Shown: positions 46,578-59,161, counted from the first letter of the stretch. The stretch: DNA of 64,000 nt from Siphonodentalium dalli (GCA_032622095.1 CP136068.1:155457151-155521150), one strand, 5' to 3'. Notes: generated by a model from the letters alone, not told the origin. Numbers and translations: made by a program.

Positions 46578-47411
46578 TTGAATTATATCCATAAAACAGA
46601 ACTGTACCAAACTGCGATCCAGAAAATCGCCAGTGAATTTGTCCTGTTCTTTCAATGTTTCGAAGAGGTTCATCCAAAATTGCGACATATGCTTCCGAAG
46701 AAATCCCCACCAGCTTTCGATTCTCTGGTTATGATTACTTGAGCCATACAGAAAACTGTTTTGGTACGAATACTCATCGGTATGATTTCGTCGTAGGAAT
46801 TTTTGCATTTGTTCTATGTGAACATTTTCTGTCCCCATGTCACATCGCATTCTTTGTGGACATCGCTGTCGTGAGTTAACGGCATCAATGAAGTAACCCG
46901 CTATTACTTTCGGGTCGTTGTTTGTTTTATAGGCATGCATCCATATGATATATCGGGAAAAACCGTCAATACAACCACTGATACATATTCCATATGGTTT
47001 TATTTTGTCATAACCGTCGACGTGCCATAGAAAGTTCGGCCCTTTGTTTGAATATTCACGGCGCCTTAAAATCCGACGACTTCTGGCTATAACGCCATCA
47101 GGATCAAGGATTTGGAGGAGCAATCTAATGGTCTGATTTGTGACAATGAAACCCGCCTGTGTAATTTTGAGGTGCATGAATCGATATCCATGCATTTGTC
47201 CTGATTGGCGCACCTCACCCAATACAAAGATGGCGACATCCAAAATATCAGAATAGAATTTCCGCCGATATAGATGCAGTTTAGAAAGCCTTCTTTGTAA
47301 GGTCCTACGGCTCATCAATACACTGTTGTTGATCGAAATACATGCAAGTATGTCCTTCTGGTTAAGTCCAATTTCAAAATAAAATTTGATCCATTGGTCA
47401 TCGTTGTTCAT
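46578..47411 (-). CDS. Integrase-like DDE transposase, coding exon 1 (N-terminal 278 aa)
   Basis: This is the enzyme expected to cut and rejoin the element at its inverted ends. The start ATGAACAACGATGACCAATG lies 76 bp from the right array. Residues 1-55 form a helical DNA-binding-like domain (IGLNQKDILACI..MSRRTLQRRL). SGQMHGYRFMHLK and RRILRRREY precede an rve-type catalytic core. D132 is in LWHVDGYDKIKPYG, D191 in RCDMGTEN and E232 in NQRIESWW, giving D-x58-D-x40-E. I recognise this family from many fish, coral and mollusc genomes, often annotated only as integrase core domain. The exon ends ATTCAA|GTAAGT, a consensus donor, and joins exon 2 at 42272 in phase 0. The nine codons after the donor are intron readthrough. 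No stop or frameshift: probably functional. Confidence 0.93.
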
Positions 47412-47487
47412 TGTTTAGCAGGCATATGCCAGCATGCACATTAATGATGGTCGTGGACATACACATACAGTGTATATCCTTGAGTAA
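47412..47487 (-). promoter_or_regulatory. Short leader between right array and transposase start
   Basis: Only 76 bp separate the ATG from the first array unit, so the transcription start must be here or within the array or terminal leader. GGATATACA on the minus strand is the only TATA-like string; that is weak. The position makes the array a likely part of the promoter (inference). Confidence 0.4.
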
Positions 47488-48174
47488 TTAGGGCGTTTAA
47501 ACGCCGTATTAGGGCGTTTAAACGCCGTAATTAGGGCGTTTAAACGCCGTATTAGGGCGTTTAAACGCCGTAATTAGGGCGTTTAAACGCCGTATTAGGG
47601 CGTTTAAACGCCGTAATAGGGCGTTTAAACGCCGTAATAGGGCGTTTAAACGCCGTATTAGGGCGTTTAAACGCCGTAATAGGGCGTTTAAACGCCGTAA
47701 TTAGGGCGTTTAAACGCCGTATTAGGGCGTTTAAACGCCGTAATAGGGCGTTTAAACGCCGTAATAGGGCGTTTAAACGCCGTATTAGGGCGTTTAAACG
47801 CCGTAATTAGGGCGTTTAAACGCCGTATTAGGGCGTTTAAACGCCGTAATAGGGCGTTTAAACGCCGTAATAGGGCGTTTAAACGCCGTAATTAGGGCGT
47901 TTAAACGCCGTATTAGGGCGTTTAAACGCCGTAATAGGGCGTTTAAACGCCGTAATTAGGGCGTTTAAACGCCGTATTAGGGCGTTTAAACGCCGTATTA
48001 GGGCCGTATTAGGGCGTTTAAACGCCGTAATTAGGGCGTTTAAACGCCGTATTAGGGCGTTTAAACGCCGTAATTAGGGCGTTTAAACGCCGTAATTAGG
48101 GCGTTTAAACGCCGTAATAGGGCGTTTAAACGCCGTAATTATTATTTTATTTGTGGCGCTACAGTGCTTCCGTA
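47488..48174 (-). repeat. Right terminal inverted repeat: ~30-unit palindrome array plus leader
   Basis: Units TAGGGCGTTTAAACGCCGTA with linkers of 6-8 bp, the exact complement of the left array, run from about 47488 to 48138. One damaged unit (TTAGGGCCGTATTAGGG) is at 47997-48013. The terminal leader then reads outward to CAGTGCTTCCGTA at 48174. About 30 units, against 19 on the left. A higher-order order of linker types recurs (for example around 47580-47720 and 47780-47900), which suggests growth by duplication of blocks. Confidence 0.95.
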
Positions 48175-48180
48175 GTATCA
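48175..48180. repeat. Target-site duplication GTATCA, right
   Basis: Exact match to 7293-7298. Confidence 0.9.
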
Positions 48181-48437
48181 TCTGTTTTGACATATTCTGA
48201 CTGTTTGCAGCGTTGTGTCGTGGATCGTGCCAAATCTCCCACATTTGATATCAACACATTATATGTCCATGTCACATTATGTCATGACACCAGGTGCGAA
48301 TGAAGAGTGTGAGACTGTGCGCTTGTGACAGTGAGATAGTTTCCCCGCCGCGCCATTGAAGTATCTTATGCTAATGTATGTCTGTGATATTCCGTGTATG
48401 TTTTGCTATTCAATAAAAAAGAAAAAGAAAAAAAAGA
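48181..48437 (+). pseudogene. LINE 3' UTR remainder and A-rich tail
   Basis: Directly after the target duplication, about 230 bp of non-AT-rich sequence ends in CAATAAAAAAGAAAAAGAAA, a polyadenylation signal running into an A-rich tail. It completes the LINE whose coding end is at 6700-7130. The join is inferred from orientation and from the lack of any other tail for that LINE; sequence between stop and tail would total about 400 bp. Confidence 0.6.
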
Positions 48438-48524
48438 GGTGATATTATGGTCATCCACAGAGTCATCTTCTCAAGGAAATAATGTACAATATTAGTATTC
48501 ATATATATATATATATATATACAC

Positions 48525-49386
48525 TAGAAGGTGACCCGACTTCGTCCGGGCTTTGACCTTGAATTGTCTATTTTGAAGGCCAAGGTCAAGTGGGGTCACG
48601 ATTTGACCCGTCCAAAACACTGCCCGAACAAAAGTACCCGACAAAAGTACCCGTCGAAATCCATCCGGTTTTACCCGATTTGACCTTGAATTGATCATTT
48701 TGAAGGTCAAGATCAGGTCGGGGTCACGATTTGACCCGTCCAAAACACACAGTGGACAAAAGTAACCCTATGTATAAAATTTCGTCGAAATACCACCAAA
48801 ATTGGCGATTTGACCTTGAATTGACCCAATTTCAAGGTCAAGGTCACGTCGCACGGGCAAATGAATATGCTTATGAGACTCCCCATACGAAAGTACCCCC
48901 ACATACCAAGTTTCATCGAAATCCCGTGATATTCGGGCGTTTGACCTTGAAATGACCCGAATTCAAGGTCAAGGTCACGTCGCACGGGCAAATTAATAGG
49001 TTTATGCCACTTCCCGGCCGAAGACACCCCCACATACCAAGTTTCATCGAAATCCGTGATATTCTGGCATTTTACCTTGAAATTACCCGATTTCAAGGTC
49101 AATGTCACGTCGCACGGGCAAATTAATAGGTTTATGCCACTCCCCGGCCGAAGATACCCCCCACATACCAAGTTTCATCGAACCCCGTGATATTCGGGCG
49201 TTTGACCTTGAAATTACCCGATTTCAAGGTCAAGGTAACGTTGCACGGGCAAATCAATATGCCTATGTCACCCTCGGCCGAAAATACCACCACATACCAA
49301 GTTTCATCGAAATCGGGTCAGCCGTTTTCGAGTTCATCGCGAACACACAGACACACAGACACACAGATCTTCCAAAATATATAATA
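48525..49386 (+). repeat. GACTTCGTCCGGGC repeat, longer copy, ~130-bp units
   Basis: Same start (AGAAGGTGACCCGACTTCGT) and end (CGTTTTCGAGTTCATCGCGA, then ACACACAGATCTTCC) as 44638-45240, with six units; TCAAGGTCAAGGTCACGTCG-type steps at about 48832, 48964, 49097 and 49225. Mirrored open frames on both strands are artefacts. Confidence 0.85.
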
Positions 49387-49960
49387 GACTAGCCGATGAG
49401 CCCGACGTTGTCTGGCTATTCACGAGGCTGGCGTCGCACGGGCTCGGCGACCCGATAAAATTCGTATCCGGGGCAAGATACATTCACATACCAAATTTTA
49501 AGTCGATAGCTCCACCCGTTTCCGAGATCTCGTCTGCGCATGCGCGAAGCTGGCGTCGCACGGACTCGGCGACCGGATAAAATTCGTATCCGGGGCAAGA
49601 TACATTCACATAGCAAATTTCAAGTCGATAGCTCCACCCGTTTCTGAGATCTCGTCTGCGCATGCGCGAAGCTGGCGTCGCACGGGCTCGGCGACCCGAT
49701 AACATTCGTATCCGGGGCAAGGTACATTCACATAGCAAATTTCAAGTCGATAGCTCCACCCGTTTCCGAGATCTCCTCTGCGCATGCGCGAAGCGGGCGC
49801 CACACGGGCTCGCCAATACGACAACGTCGACCGCCTGTTCAAACTACACACACGTACCAAGTTTCGTCCCGATCGGTCGAGAATCGTAGATTTGTATAAA
49901 TGACAGACAAACAGACAAACAAACAGACAGACAGACAGACAGAGGTCTTCAAAATATATA
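49387..49960 (+). repeat. 121-bp tandem repeat, 3-4 units, with CAGACAGACA tail
   Basis: Starts ACTAGCCGATGAGCCCGACG. Units GAGATCTCGTCTGCGCATGC..GGCTCGGCGACCC repeat every 121-122 bp (49530, 49652, 49773). Ends GATCGGTCGAGAATCGTAGA then (CAGA)n. Frames on the minus strand are artefacts. Confidence 0.88.
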
Positions 49961-50802
49961 TGAGATATATATATATATTTATCATATGACTCAATCATTA
50001 TTTACGTTGTTTACTATGTCATAAATCAATTTCATATGAACTACTAGTTCATATCACCTTCCGATAATTTGATTGGTTTGTTGACAAAAAGTGTGTTCTG
50101 ATTGGCTGAATGGCAGCCGGGGGCCGAGACTAAATGCAGGTCAAATTCGTGCGCGTCAAACACACGAATCAACGCGATACCGAAATTCTCGCAATTATAT
50201 ATAGTTTTGGACATTGTTATACGATAAATAGAATATGTAATTCGTATTTATCTAATAAACATACGATATAATGTCACAAACTGAGAACAGAATAGCGCAC
50301 TATATCTTCGCGTGCATATTATTTCTGCTAGTTCACCAGGTGTAATTGGGCTTCCGGTGCAATGAAGTGACGTCACATTAACCTTTTGCTGCCGATATCA
50401 TATAGCTATTTAGTGATTTGTGTGCGTTTTGGACATCATAATAAATTTATAGGTGTCATATGATAAATAGAATATGTAATTCGTGTTTCTCTCACATGAT
50501 ATTTATGAAACTCGTCATGAATTTTCAGTTTTCTCTCGCCGGAGGCTCGAGAAAACTGAAAATTCTTATACTCGTTTCATAAATATCATATGAGAGAAAC
50601 ACTCATTTCATATCCTCTATATATACAGGTAACTCAAAGATGAACCCGCCATGATATGGGGACTATTTTTGTTTAATACTTGTACTATCCCGTTGGTATC
50701 TTTACACTAATATTTCCATGACAGGTGTAAAAACTAATGGCTATGTAGCCTATCATTTATGAGTTGTTGGAACAACTAAAACATTGCATTGTAGCAAATG
50801 GT
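49961..50802. repeat. Noncoding; hairpin at 50482-50616
   Basis: GTGTTTCTCTCACATGATAT..TTCAGTTTTCTC pairs with GAGAAAACTGAA..ATATCATATGAGAGAAACAC around a TCGCCGGAGGCTC centre. 50220-50250 resembles its left edge. No gene. Confidence 0.75.
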
Positions 50803-51150
50803 ATGGTACACTAAATCCGGCCATTTATGGGAATTTATCCTTTTATACTCAACAGAATATATGCAACAAATGAAAGAATTTGAACAATGGATTAGTGCAA
50901 ACTACACTCATGTGCTCTATGAAGGATGCACATAACATGGTAATTATAATGAAAATGAATACAAAATGGCTGGAGTCATAAATTCATTTTATTCTTATCT
51001 ATATTATAATTATCATGTTGTTTGCATCGTCCACAGAGCACATGAGTGTAGTTTGCACTAGGCCATGGGTAAAATTCATTCATTTGTTGCATATATTCTG
51101 TTGAGTATAAAAGGAGATGTCCCATAACTGGTTTAGTGTACAGTACCAAT
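50803..51150. mobile_element. Foldback MITE, about 348 bp
   Basis: The ~150-bp arms share TACACTAAATCCGGCCATTT and TGCAAACTACACTCATGTGC with their complements near 51135 and 51035. The central part includes GGCTGGAGTCATAAA, also found at 40498. Confidence 0.85.
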
Positions 51151-53694
51151 TTAAGCTTGACTTGATGATTGTTTGTCTAATTCGCTGGATATTGCAGAGG
51201 TGTAGAATGTACTGATGAGGTGGTGAAAACTCACATTAAATATTGGCAACGAATATTAGTACAAAGTCATGATAGCCCGTGGCACAAGAATAATCCCCAT
51301 CTGTGTGACAATTTTAGGCAGTCACAGAAAGTTATATTTTGGAGATATCAGTCGATTATTCGGAGCACAATTTAAGCATGACTGTCAACTGCGGACAATA
51401 ACTCTATCTCTAAAATACAGTGTTGTGGTTAGAGTCTATGCAGTGTTCTTTTCTAAACAATATATACCTTTTCCATCAAAATATAATATCGACGCTTTCT
51501 CGTCCTCAGTAAATGCAGGACCGCGCCCGTGTTGCAGGGACGTGGCGACAGGGAAATGTCTCGCCCCCAACTTCGGTCCATATGTTCAACAGTTGGAAAT
51601 TGCATACCCGAGACAACACTAGATGGCAATTTCACACCAAACATAGGTTAAAATTGTTCACGTAGTTTGATTTTCCAACAAATTGTTAGTTGGGAAAAAT
51701 TGTTGTTTTTATACCAACATTTGCATATTTTCCTACTTTTTGTCAAAATGTTTGGTCTGAAATGACCATCAGTTGGAAATGTTCCAACCTTAGGAGGTGG
51801 GATGCCCGTCCATTGTGTCATTTGTTCAGTAAATGTCTTCACCACACAGTTGAATTTGTCAATTTACATAAAGACAATTTTCGAGCAGAAATAGGTTTTA
51901 TGCTTCGGAAAGATGTGTATCATAATGACTACAGAAACAACAGATAAACCCAGATAAACGCACAACTCTAAAATGTAAATATATGACTATGCGATAGGGA
52001 ATTGTTGAATCAGAAGATCCAAATCAAGTTTATTATTTCGTTCAATCATGTTTATACAAAATAGATACGGACATTCTCACAAAGGTGAATATCTTGCCAA
52101 TTTAAATATAATCTTACCTTAACTATAGAAATAATCGAAGAGACCGCCCAATATATCGCATTTCAAGATCCACAAGAATCAACAAGGACTCCATGTGTAC
52201 ACTTTACGGCAGCCTGTGAAACGACGCGCGCGTGACCACCACGTGAAATTTAAAAACCCGACGTCACACACAAATATGTGTGGTGATGTACATATGTGTG
52301 GATATTGGGTGATACACACATATGTGTGTATTATGTACACATTTATGTTCAGATAATGCATCCACACAGTCATTGTGTGGAAGCTGCCACACAGTCCTTT
52401 TTACAGTGTGTAGCTATCTGTATTGACACACAGGGTAACATTTCTACAGGAAAAGAGTTTTATAAAGCCATAGGCTTATGGCTTGTTATCCTCATTTGAA
52501 CTATTTTGATTTCTATATGTAATTATTGTCAATGCGATGTTCTGTTCTATCGTTCAAATATACATTGTTTATACTAAAGTTCCATTCCCCAGGTTCGTAG
52601 CTCGACCCGAACCGGCATTGCTAACGGCTTTACCATAATTCGGGCAAATAGCAATCTCGCGATGCAAATGTATTCAACACGCCAGTACCGATTGTCCTGA
52701 GAAAATTTACTTGAGAACTACTGTATACAAGGTGTAAACATTATGCGAAAGCGTGTCGATATATTACGACGTCCAAGAATGTGTCGCCCATCAATAGAAA
52801 AACTAAAATATTTATTAGGGTTTTTTTTAAATTTGCATTCAAGTCTCATTTTATTTAGCTTTTAATGTTATCATGTTTATATTGATTTGCTAATTTGTTG
52901 TGTTTTTGATCGATTGTTGGCTAATGTCAGTTTACTATAAGCGTGCGGCATTAATAGAGCCAACATATAGGTTCCCACAAAAATAGAGACATCTGCACCA
53001 GACACTGGTTATAATTATTTTCAATGCGAACATTACGGACTGCATACCACGAAGAAAACATACATCCTGCAAAAAGTATAACCAGCACGCAATATACGTT
53101 ATTACTCAAAGTTACCCTATAGCTCCTATTTTTTATATAAATGGTATTCGTCAATAATAACACAAGTAACGAATATATAAACAGAAAATAGTTCATAAAA
53201 ATACAGTGAAATACAATACATTTATTTTATATGTTACTGTTTGACTATTATATATAGTATATATGCAACGTCAGACATTGTTGCTTAATCCTTTCTTAAC
53301 GAAGTTTCCTTTACATATTTACCATCGTTCCGCTTTTTTTATTTATCGTAATATTTGTGCAACCCGAAATGTGTTGTTCTGCGAGATATCCCCATAGCTC
53401 CATTGCTTCATTTACACGGCCAGATCAGACTGACAGTCTACACCCATATTGCATAATAATTTGTTGCCACCAATGGAGCATTACAAGTACACAACCCCAA
53501 TCTATGGCCATTGGTCCCCATGTCGTCCAGTTACAACAACGGAATTTCAACTTATCCAAATTAGTTTATAACCAATACATAGTCACAACAATAATTGCTT
53601 TTATCTGATCCAATTTGACATGAGAAAACGAAATTATATACAAAAGATAAATAGAATGAAGATATTTTGAATGTACAAAATATACAGCGACCTC
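51151..53694. other. No gene recognised
   Basis: Longest open frame is 117 codons at 51269-51622 (+), with no recognisable family and no splice support. 52260-52330 has CACACATATGTGTG-type symmetric steps. Otherwise plain AT-rich DNA. Confidence 0.6.
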
Positions 53695-53795
53695 TCGAGC
53701 GTCATAATCAACACTATCATCATCACCGCCATCATCACCAATGTTATAGTCATAATAATAATCATCATTATCATCATAATCAATCACGATATCAT
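53695..53795. repeat. ATC/ATA trinucleotide microsatellite
   Basis: Imperfect ATC, ATA and CAT repeats. The minus-strand frame across it gives an acidic D/Y-rich peptide that is an artefact. Confidence 0.9.
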
Positions 53796-54566
53796 ATTTA
53801 CCGTAACAGTCACTCAATAACGGTTGTCTTGGCAGTTTGGAGGTGAGTGAGTGTGGTTTACAACTTCCATATATGGCGATTCTTAATTCAAATTGAATTC
53901 TCAATTATATACGAATGTAAACACATAGTATTTCCACGTGCAGCCAGTATGGTGTCATATAAACATATATATTTCCATTGATAGAACATGGTTACCGATT
54001 CAATTAAGTATTAACTGTCATGTGGACTGTTTTTTTATGGAGATGTAACCGTGAGGTAAGTGGTCATAACTTGTGTAAAACCCGATGGTTTTACATACAA
54101 TGTATGACCACTTACCTCACGGTTACATCTTCATAAAAACAGTCCACATGACAGTTAATCCTTATATTTATATACATTTAGCGAAAAGGCCACCTTTGTA
54201 ATGTATTTAAATCGAAAAGTGTATCGTGACAAAACCAGCCCAAAATATCCCATAGCACCCGACCAGAAACCAGCTGAGAACAATTTCAAAACGAGGCTCT
54301 TTATATAAGTCAATCCTGCGCGAGTGCAAATGCGCCCAAAACATTACGCGTTCTTCTTCTCCAAAATCAATGACGCGTCGATGTAATTATGGTTGAAATT
54401 ATGACCCTCTAGCGCATTCACCTATAAATAATTGCAACTAGTCACATGGGCGCCGACCAATCGGAATGCTGGATTTAGTGATAATCACACTCAGTATGTA
54501 AATATAAATAAGCGTAATGAGTGTATCCGCACTTCAACTAGCACAACATACCATACCACAACATAC

Positions 54567-55178
54567 AGGGGCATGTACTATAGATTTACAATTGCCGTGT
54601 TTGAACAGGTGTACAAGGTTATGGGAGGTACAAAGGAGGCGTGAAGTGCAATAGACCACTGTATTGTAATATAGTAGATTATACCCGTGTGTTCATTGCC
54701 GATGGGTGATTGGGTTTGATCAGAATGGTATTCAATGTAATACTCCAGCGAGTTTGCATGACAACCCAACTAGAAATTGAAATACATCTTAAAACTTGAA
54801 TTGTTGGAACAGACGATAACCATTGATGACATATAACACAATGCACGAACGGTTGCGGCGTACTCAGTGAGCGATTATTTAAAGGATACCGATTACCACT
54901 AATACAATTGAACACGGATTACCCATGCACTAGCGATAACATATCAATGAGTGTCTCCGAGAAATATTTGTTTTCATTTGTCAATCAAGTCACATGTGGT
55001 AAACCTATTATTTTATTGGTCACCATGCATGTAAACGAGGCGTTGCAAGAAGTCGCCTTTTCACTGTAAGAATAAGAGTGGAGGTCTATGGTAATCGACA
55101 CCTTCTGTGTGCCCCACATAACCTTGTACACGTGTTCAAACACGGCAATTGTAAATCTATAGTACAGGCCCCGTACTA
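54567..55178. repeat. Inner inverted repeat, ~75-bp arms
   Basis: TGTACTATAGATTTACAATT..CAAGGTTATG at 54567-54640 and its complement at about 55105-55178. No coding content between; minus-strand frames at 55213-55554 are unsupported. Confidence 0.75.
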
Positions 55179-55777
55179 GTGTCATTCTTTCATCATCTTC
55201 TATTCTGATTATTTAATAAATTAATTGGTCGCCACTGACCGCACATGGATCCGCGATCTTGCCTGACCTCTCGCAACGGCGTGCGCGCATGTTTCTGTAA
55301 GAAGTCGGCTGTTTTTGCAGGGCCGCCAAATATTCCCCGTGGTGAAAAATAACATATTTGAAAAATCGATATCTAATAACTCTGAGGTTTGATGGGTGAG
55401 TTCCTCGACTCGAATCAAATATTTTTTGGCCTTCGAAGCCAAAGAGATAGAAATTTATAAATGGGCGTTTAATCGGATTGTGCATCGTTAAACTAATCTT
55501 AGAAAGTCCATAATTGGACCAAAATAGAAATACCATCATTGACGCTGCGAACACTATACCTACGTACTATGGCTTTATTTCAAAGTTAATCATAATTTTG
55601 CCAAGATAAAATTCACACGATCACATCAGCAAAGAGCAAAAATTAGAAAGAAAAAAAGAAACAAATAAAACAAATATAATTTCAAAACAAGGTAGGGCCA
55701 CAGGCAGACTATATTTCATGCAGATGCTACTGGATGTAATCGCTAGACAACATGTTTTATTAGGTTATCTATTTCAG

Positions 55778-55867
55778 GATTTATCAAGGATATTTCCATG
55801 ATCAGGGTCCGCTTGTTTGGGTTGATGTCGGTTGCCGTGGTCCTGGTGATGTTCCTATGTATCCCAG
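55778..55867 (+). CDS. Candidate signal-peptide exon of an unidentified secreted protein
   Basis: Acceptor TTATCTATTTCAG precedes a short leader and ATG at 55798. The coding part (MIRVRLFGLMSVAVVLVM then FLCIPG) has a basic start and a long hydrophobic core, as in a secretory signal peptide or a single membrane segment, and ends at a good donor CCCAG|GTTAGTATG (GT at 55868, phase 1). No downstream exon is recognisable, so the protein is unknown. The donor region is repeated at least eight times downstream as a 38-bp minisatellite, which supports neither function nor loss by itself. Could be chance. Confidence 0.35.
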
Positions 55868-56150
55868 GTTAGTATGTATGCCTTCGTGGTTCCTATGTAT
55901 CCCAGGTTAGTATTATGCCTTCATGGCTCCTATGTATCCCAGGTTAGTATTATGCCTTCATGGCTCCTATGTATCCCACGTTAGTATGTATTCATTCAGT
56001 GCTCATATGTACCCCATGTTAGTATGTATGCATTCGGTGCTCCTATGTATCCCATGTTAGTATGTATGTCTTCATGGCTCCTATGTATCACAGGTTAATA
56101 TGAATTCCCTCATGGCTCCTATGTATCCCAGGTTAGTATGAATGCATTCA
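55850..56150. repeat. Minisatellite, ~38-bp unit, 8 copies, built from an exon-intron junction
   Basis: Unit GCTCCTATGTATCCCAGGTT followed by AGTATGTATGCCTTCATG. The first unit coincides with the end of the candidate exon at 55778-55867. Confidence 0.9.
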
Positions 56151-57584
56151 GTCTAACATATTATGCTGTCGTCGCCACAGTGAGTCGTGTGTATACATGT
56201 GTGTTACGATCGCATAATACACAGTGTGTTTACCCGTGTGTTACGACAGCAGAGTATACCGTGGAAACAATGAGTCGCGTGTATACCTGTGTGTCACATA
56301 TATACCGTGGACAAAATGAGTCGCGTGTATGTTACGACCTTATAATAATGTGGACACAATGCACTGGAAATCTCGTTGACTATAGTTTTACTCAATAATT
56401 ACTCAACGGCCGTCTAACTAGAATGCACTCAGAGAGATGCCAACGTGCGCAAAGATGTAATAAACAATAATTTAAAAAATAATTTCACTGTATTTTACTT
56501 AATTTATTTAATTTAATTTAATGTTAGAAAAATTACCATTTCTCATTTCATCACAGATAAATTACTATATTAATCATTTAAGTAATTAAAACCAATTCCA
56601 TGTTGCTGAAAGGATGAGACTTTAATATCGATTACATTTTTTTCAGCGGCATATTTTGATTTTCATTTTCCGATAATCAAAGTTGACCAAATGAGCAATT
56701 ATAAGAAACAATTAATACTATTTGTGTAAATATTGATAGCAGCCAATATGCAACAATAAATATCAATAATTAATCAATAATTAATCATAACGATCATTTT
56801 ATGTAATAATAAACTCTTCAAACGGTGTTTGTGTCAACAAATGCGTTTTGTTTTGTGTTACGTCATTCGTCGTATTTGACCCGGAACTCGGCTGAAGGTT
56901 AGGCTATTCAGCCTATTGCGTCGAATTACGAAATCGCGTTTTGAATGTCTCTCTTTTCCCGGATGATAAAAAGAGGTCTTCGCACGAGCCAAAAATGATA
57001 AAACTTCCCAATTTTTAGTAAAAATACCAAAATGAAGGAGTCTATGTAGGTCCCGAAGGAGTCTATAGACTCTTTGATGTAGAGTTCTGATGGAGAAAAT
57101 GTAGGTCGATCTATTTTTGTCATAACTCTGACGTATTTTGACTTGGGAGAAAAAATCGAAATCGAGGCTCACTACGAGCATGCCAGTTTTAAATATAGAA
57201 ACAGGGAATCCCGACAAATGGCGATATCGGCGACAAACAAATAATCGAAAACAACACATAACATAAACATAGCAAAAACACGGCACAGTAAAAATGTCAG
57301 AACGCCACGAGGTTTTGCGTCGTTTTTGGTGACGTCATGGGGTGAAACGGAGTAGGGTGACACCAACCTACGAATCTGTCTGATCGCCATACTGCTGCGC
57401 GAGCGCACGTAATTATTGATCCACGCAACGTTGGCTAAATTGTTGAGTAAAGTAGTTCTACTCAACGAGTTGAGTAACTTTCTGATCAACTTTGAAAGTG
57501 AAACGTGAAATTCCTCAACGACCGAGTGATTGTACACGACGGTATTGTGTATACATATTCGATCAGCTCTTACTAAAATATATT
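56151..57584. other. No gene recognised; short tandem steps at 56165-56340
   Basis: AGTCGCGTGTATACCTGTGT-type steps recur three or four times. Minus-strand frames 56858-57286 (142 codons) and 57172-57537 (121 codons) overlap and match nothing I know. They are the longest unexplained frames in this flank but show no domain motif. Confidence 0.5.
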
Positions 57585-58105
57585 TACATACTGAGTGTGA
57601 TTATCACTAAATCCAGCATTCCGATTGGTCGGCGCCCACGTGACTAGTTTCAATTATTTCTCGGTGAACGCACAAGAGGGTCATAATTGCAACCATAATT
57701 ACATCGACGCGTCATTGATTTGTGGAAGAAGAACGCGTAATGTTTTGGGCGCATTTGCACTCGCGCAGGATTGACTTAATAAACATCAGGTTTCAATATA
57801 AAGAGCCTCGTCTTGAAATTGTTCTCAGCTGGTTTCTGGTCGGGTTCTATGGGATATTTTGGGCTGGTTTTGTCACGATACACTTTTAGATTTAAATACA
57901 CTAACAAAAGTGGCTTTTTCGCTAAATGTATATAAATATAAGGATTAACTGTCATGTGGACTGTTTTTATGGAGATGTAACCGTGGGGTAAGTGGTCATA
58001 ACTTGTATGTAAAACTCTTCGGGTTTTACACAAGTTATGACCACTTACCTCACGGTTACATCTCCATAAAAACAGTCCACATGACAGTTAATCCTTAAAT
58101 AACTA

Positions 58106-59161
58106 ACCTTGCCAAATCATCAGTTTTCAGGGAATTGCGAATAATGTGACTTAGCTGAGAATAATACTCCGGGAACTATAATACACGATTCTTTCAGATA
58201 ATCTCTATTGTGTAATCGTCCAACGTGGGACCAACATCTTGTGAAATGCGGTACTAATATACCACAGTCTAATACAATGATGGGATTCACCAACAAATTT
58301 ATAATCGAAAGGCTAAAATCAGAATCTGTAATTACGTTCTAATAATCTACGCATATAAAGAACGTTCAAAGATAAATATGAAATAGAACCACACCTCAAA
58401 CATGTTCGATCTCCAAACTCAAGAGAAATGTTCAACTGACTGCGCGTTAGCAATAATTTGTTAGCTATAGAAATAGGCAGACGAACGCAGCCAAAGATTT
58501 TATTAAAAGTCATAATTTGCCTCCTGTGTAATGAGAAAAAAAGTTGAAATTGAAAAGCATCTCAAAATGGAATGCAGTGCTTACACTGACTTCAGTATTA
58601 TCGAATTTAAACGGACATGACTCATTCGAGCTTCCAAAGTGTGTCTACGTTATTTGGAAGGAGGTATAAGATAGATTGACAAATACACGAAATGTTGATA
58701 TATCGGCTTTATATACTCAGAAAAATACGTTCAATTGCAACAGCCATTTTTTCGCACATATGTGAAACAAACGCTCTTTATTTCTACAATATCAGGTATA
58801 GACTAACACGGAACGTTCTTTTCTGCTCCATGCCGTCCCCATGGCTGTTGTGTGTTTTGGGACCTAACCACTGTATTCAACGTTGTAATATAGTGATGAC
58901 TTCAATGCACCTTTCTGATACATATACTGCCCCTAGAAAGGGAGTTCAAGTATTGATCCACCTATTTCGATGCCGGGACAAATTCAAAAGCGAATATTAT
59001 TATGTTATTTTGGACCGCAATCGCCATGTGGTCTTAACCGGCTGATACATCCAGATAAGCGACCGAATTGAAAATATCAGGAAATTAATCAGATTCCGTA
59101 GAGTCCGATAGTCGTCATATTCATTTGGTTCACATCTAGATCGCATGTGATGTACATGGAA
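58106..59161. other. No gene recognised
   Basis: Frames at 58319-58513 (-) and 58692-59045 (+) have no family resemblance or splice context. Confidence 0.6.

Larger units (their letters stand above)
54010..58105. mobile_element. Foldback element, about 4.1 kb, ends are themselves hairpins
   Basis: 54010-54510 and 57585-58105 are inverted copies over about 500 bp (shared CGCGAGTGCAAATGCGCCCA, CCGACCAATCGGAATGCTGG and complements). Each outer end is a hairpin with arms TTAACTGTCATGTGGACTGT (54010-54155; 57945-58096). The interior holds a second inverted pair, a minisatellite and a possible small exon. No transposase seen, so nonautonomous, or two hairpin-ended elements facing each other. Confidence 0.75.

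Noticed and set aside
51269-51622. 117-codon + frame
   Set aside because: No domain, no upstream promoter or splice evidence, within the length expected by chance.
56858-57537. Overlapping minus-strand frames of 142 and 121 codons
   Set aside because: No motif, no splice support and composition like the surrounding noncoding DNA.
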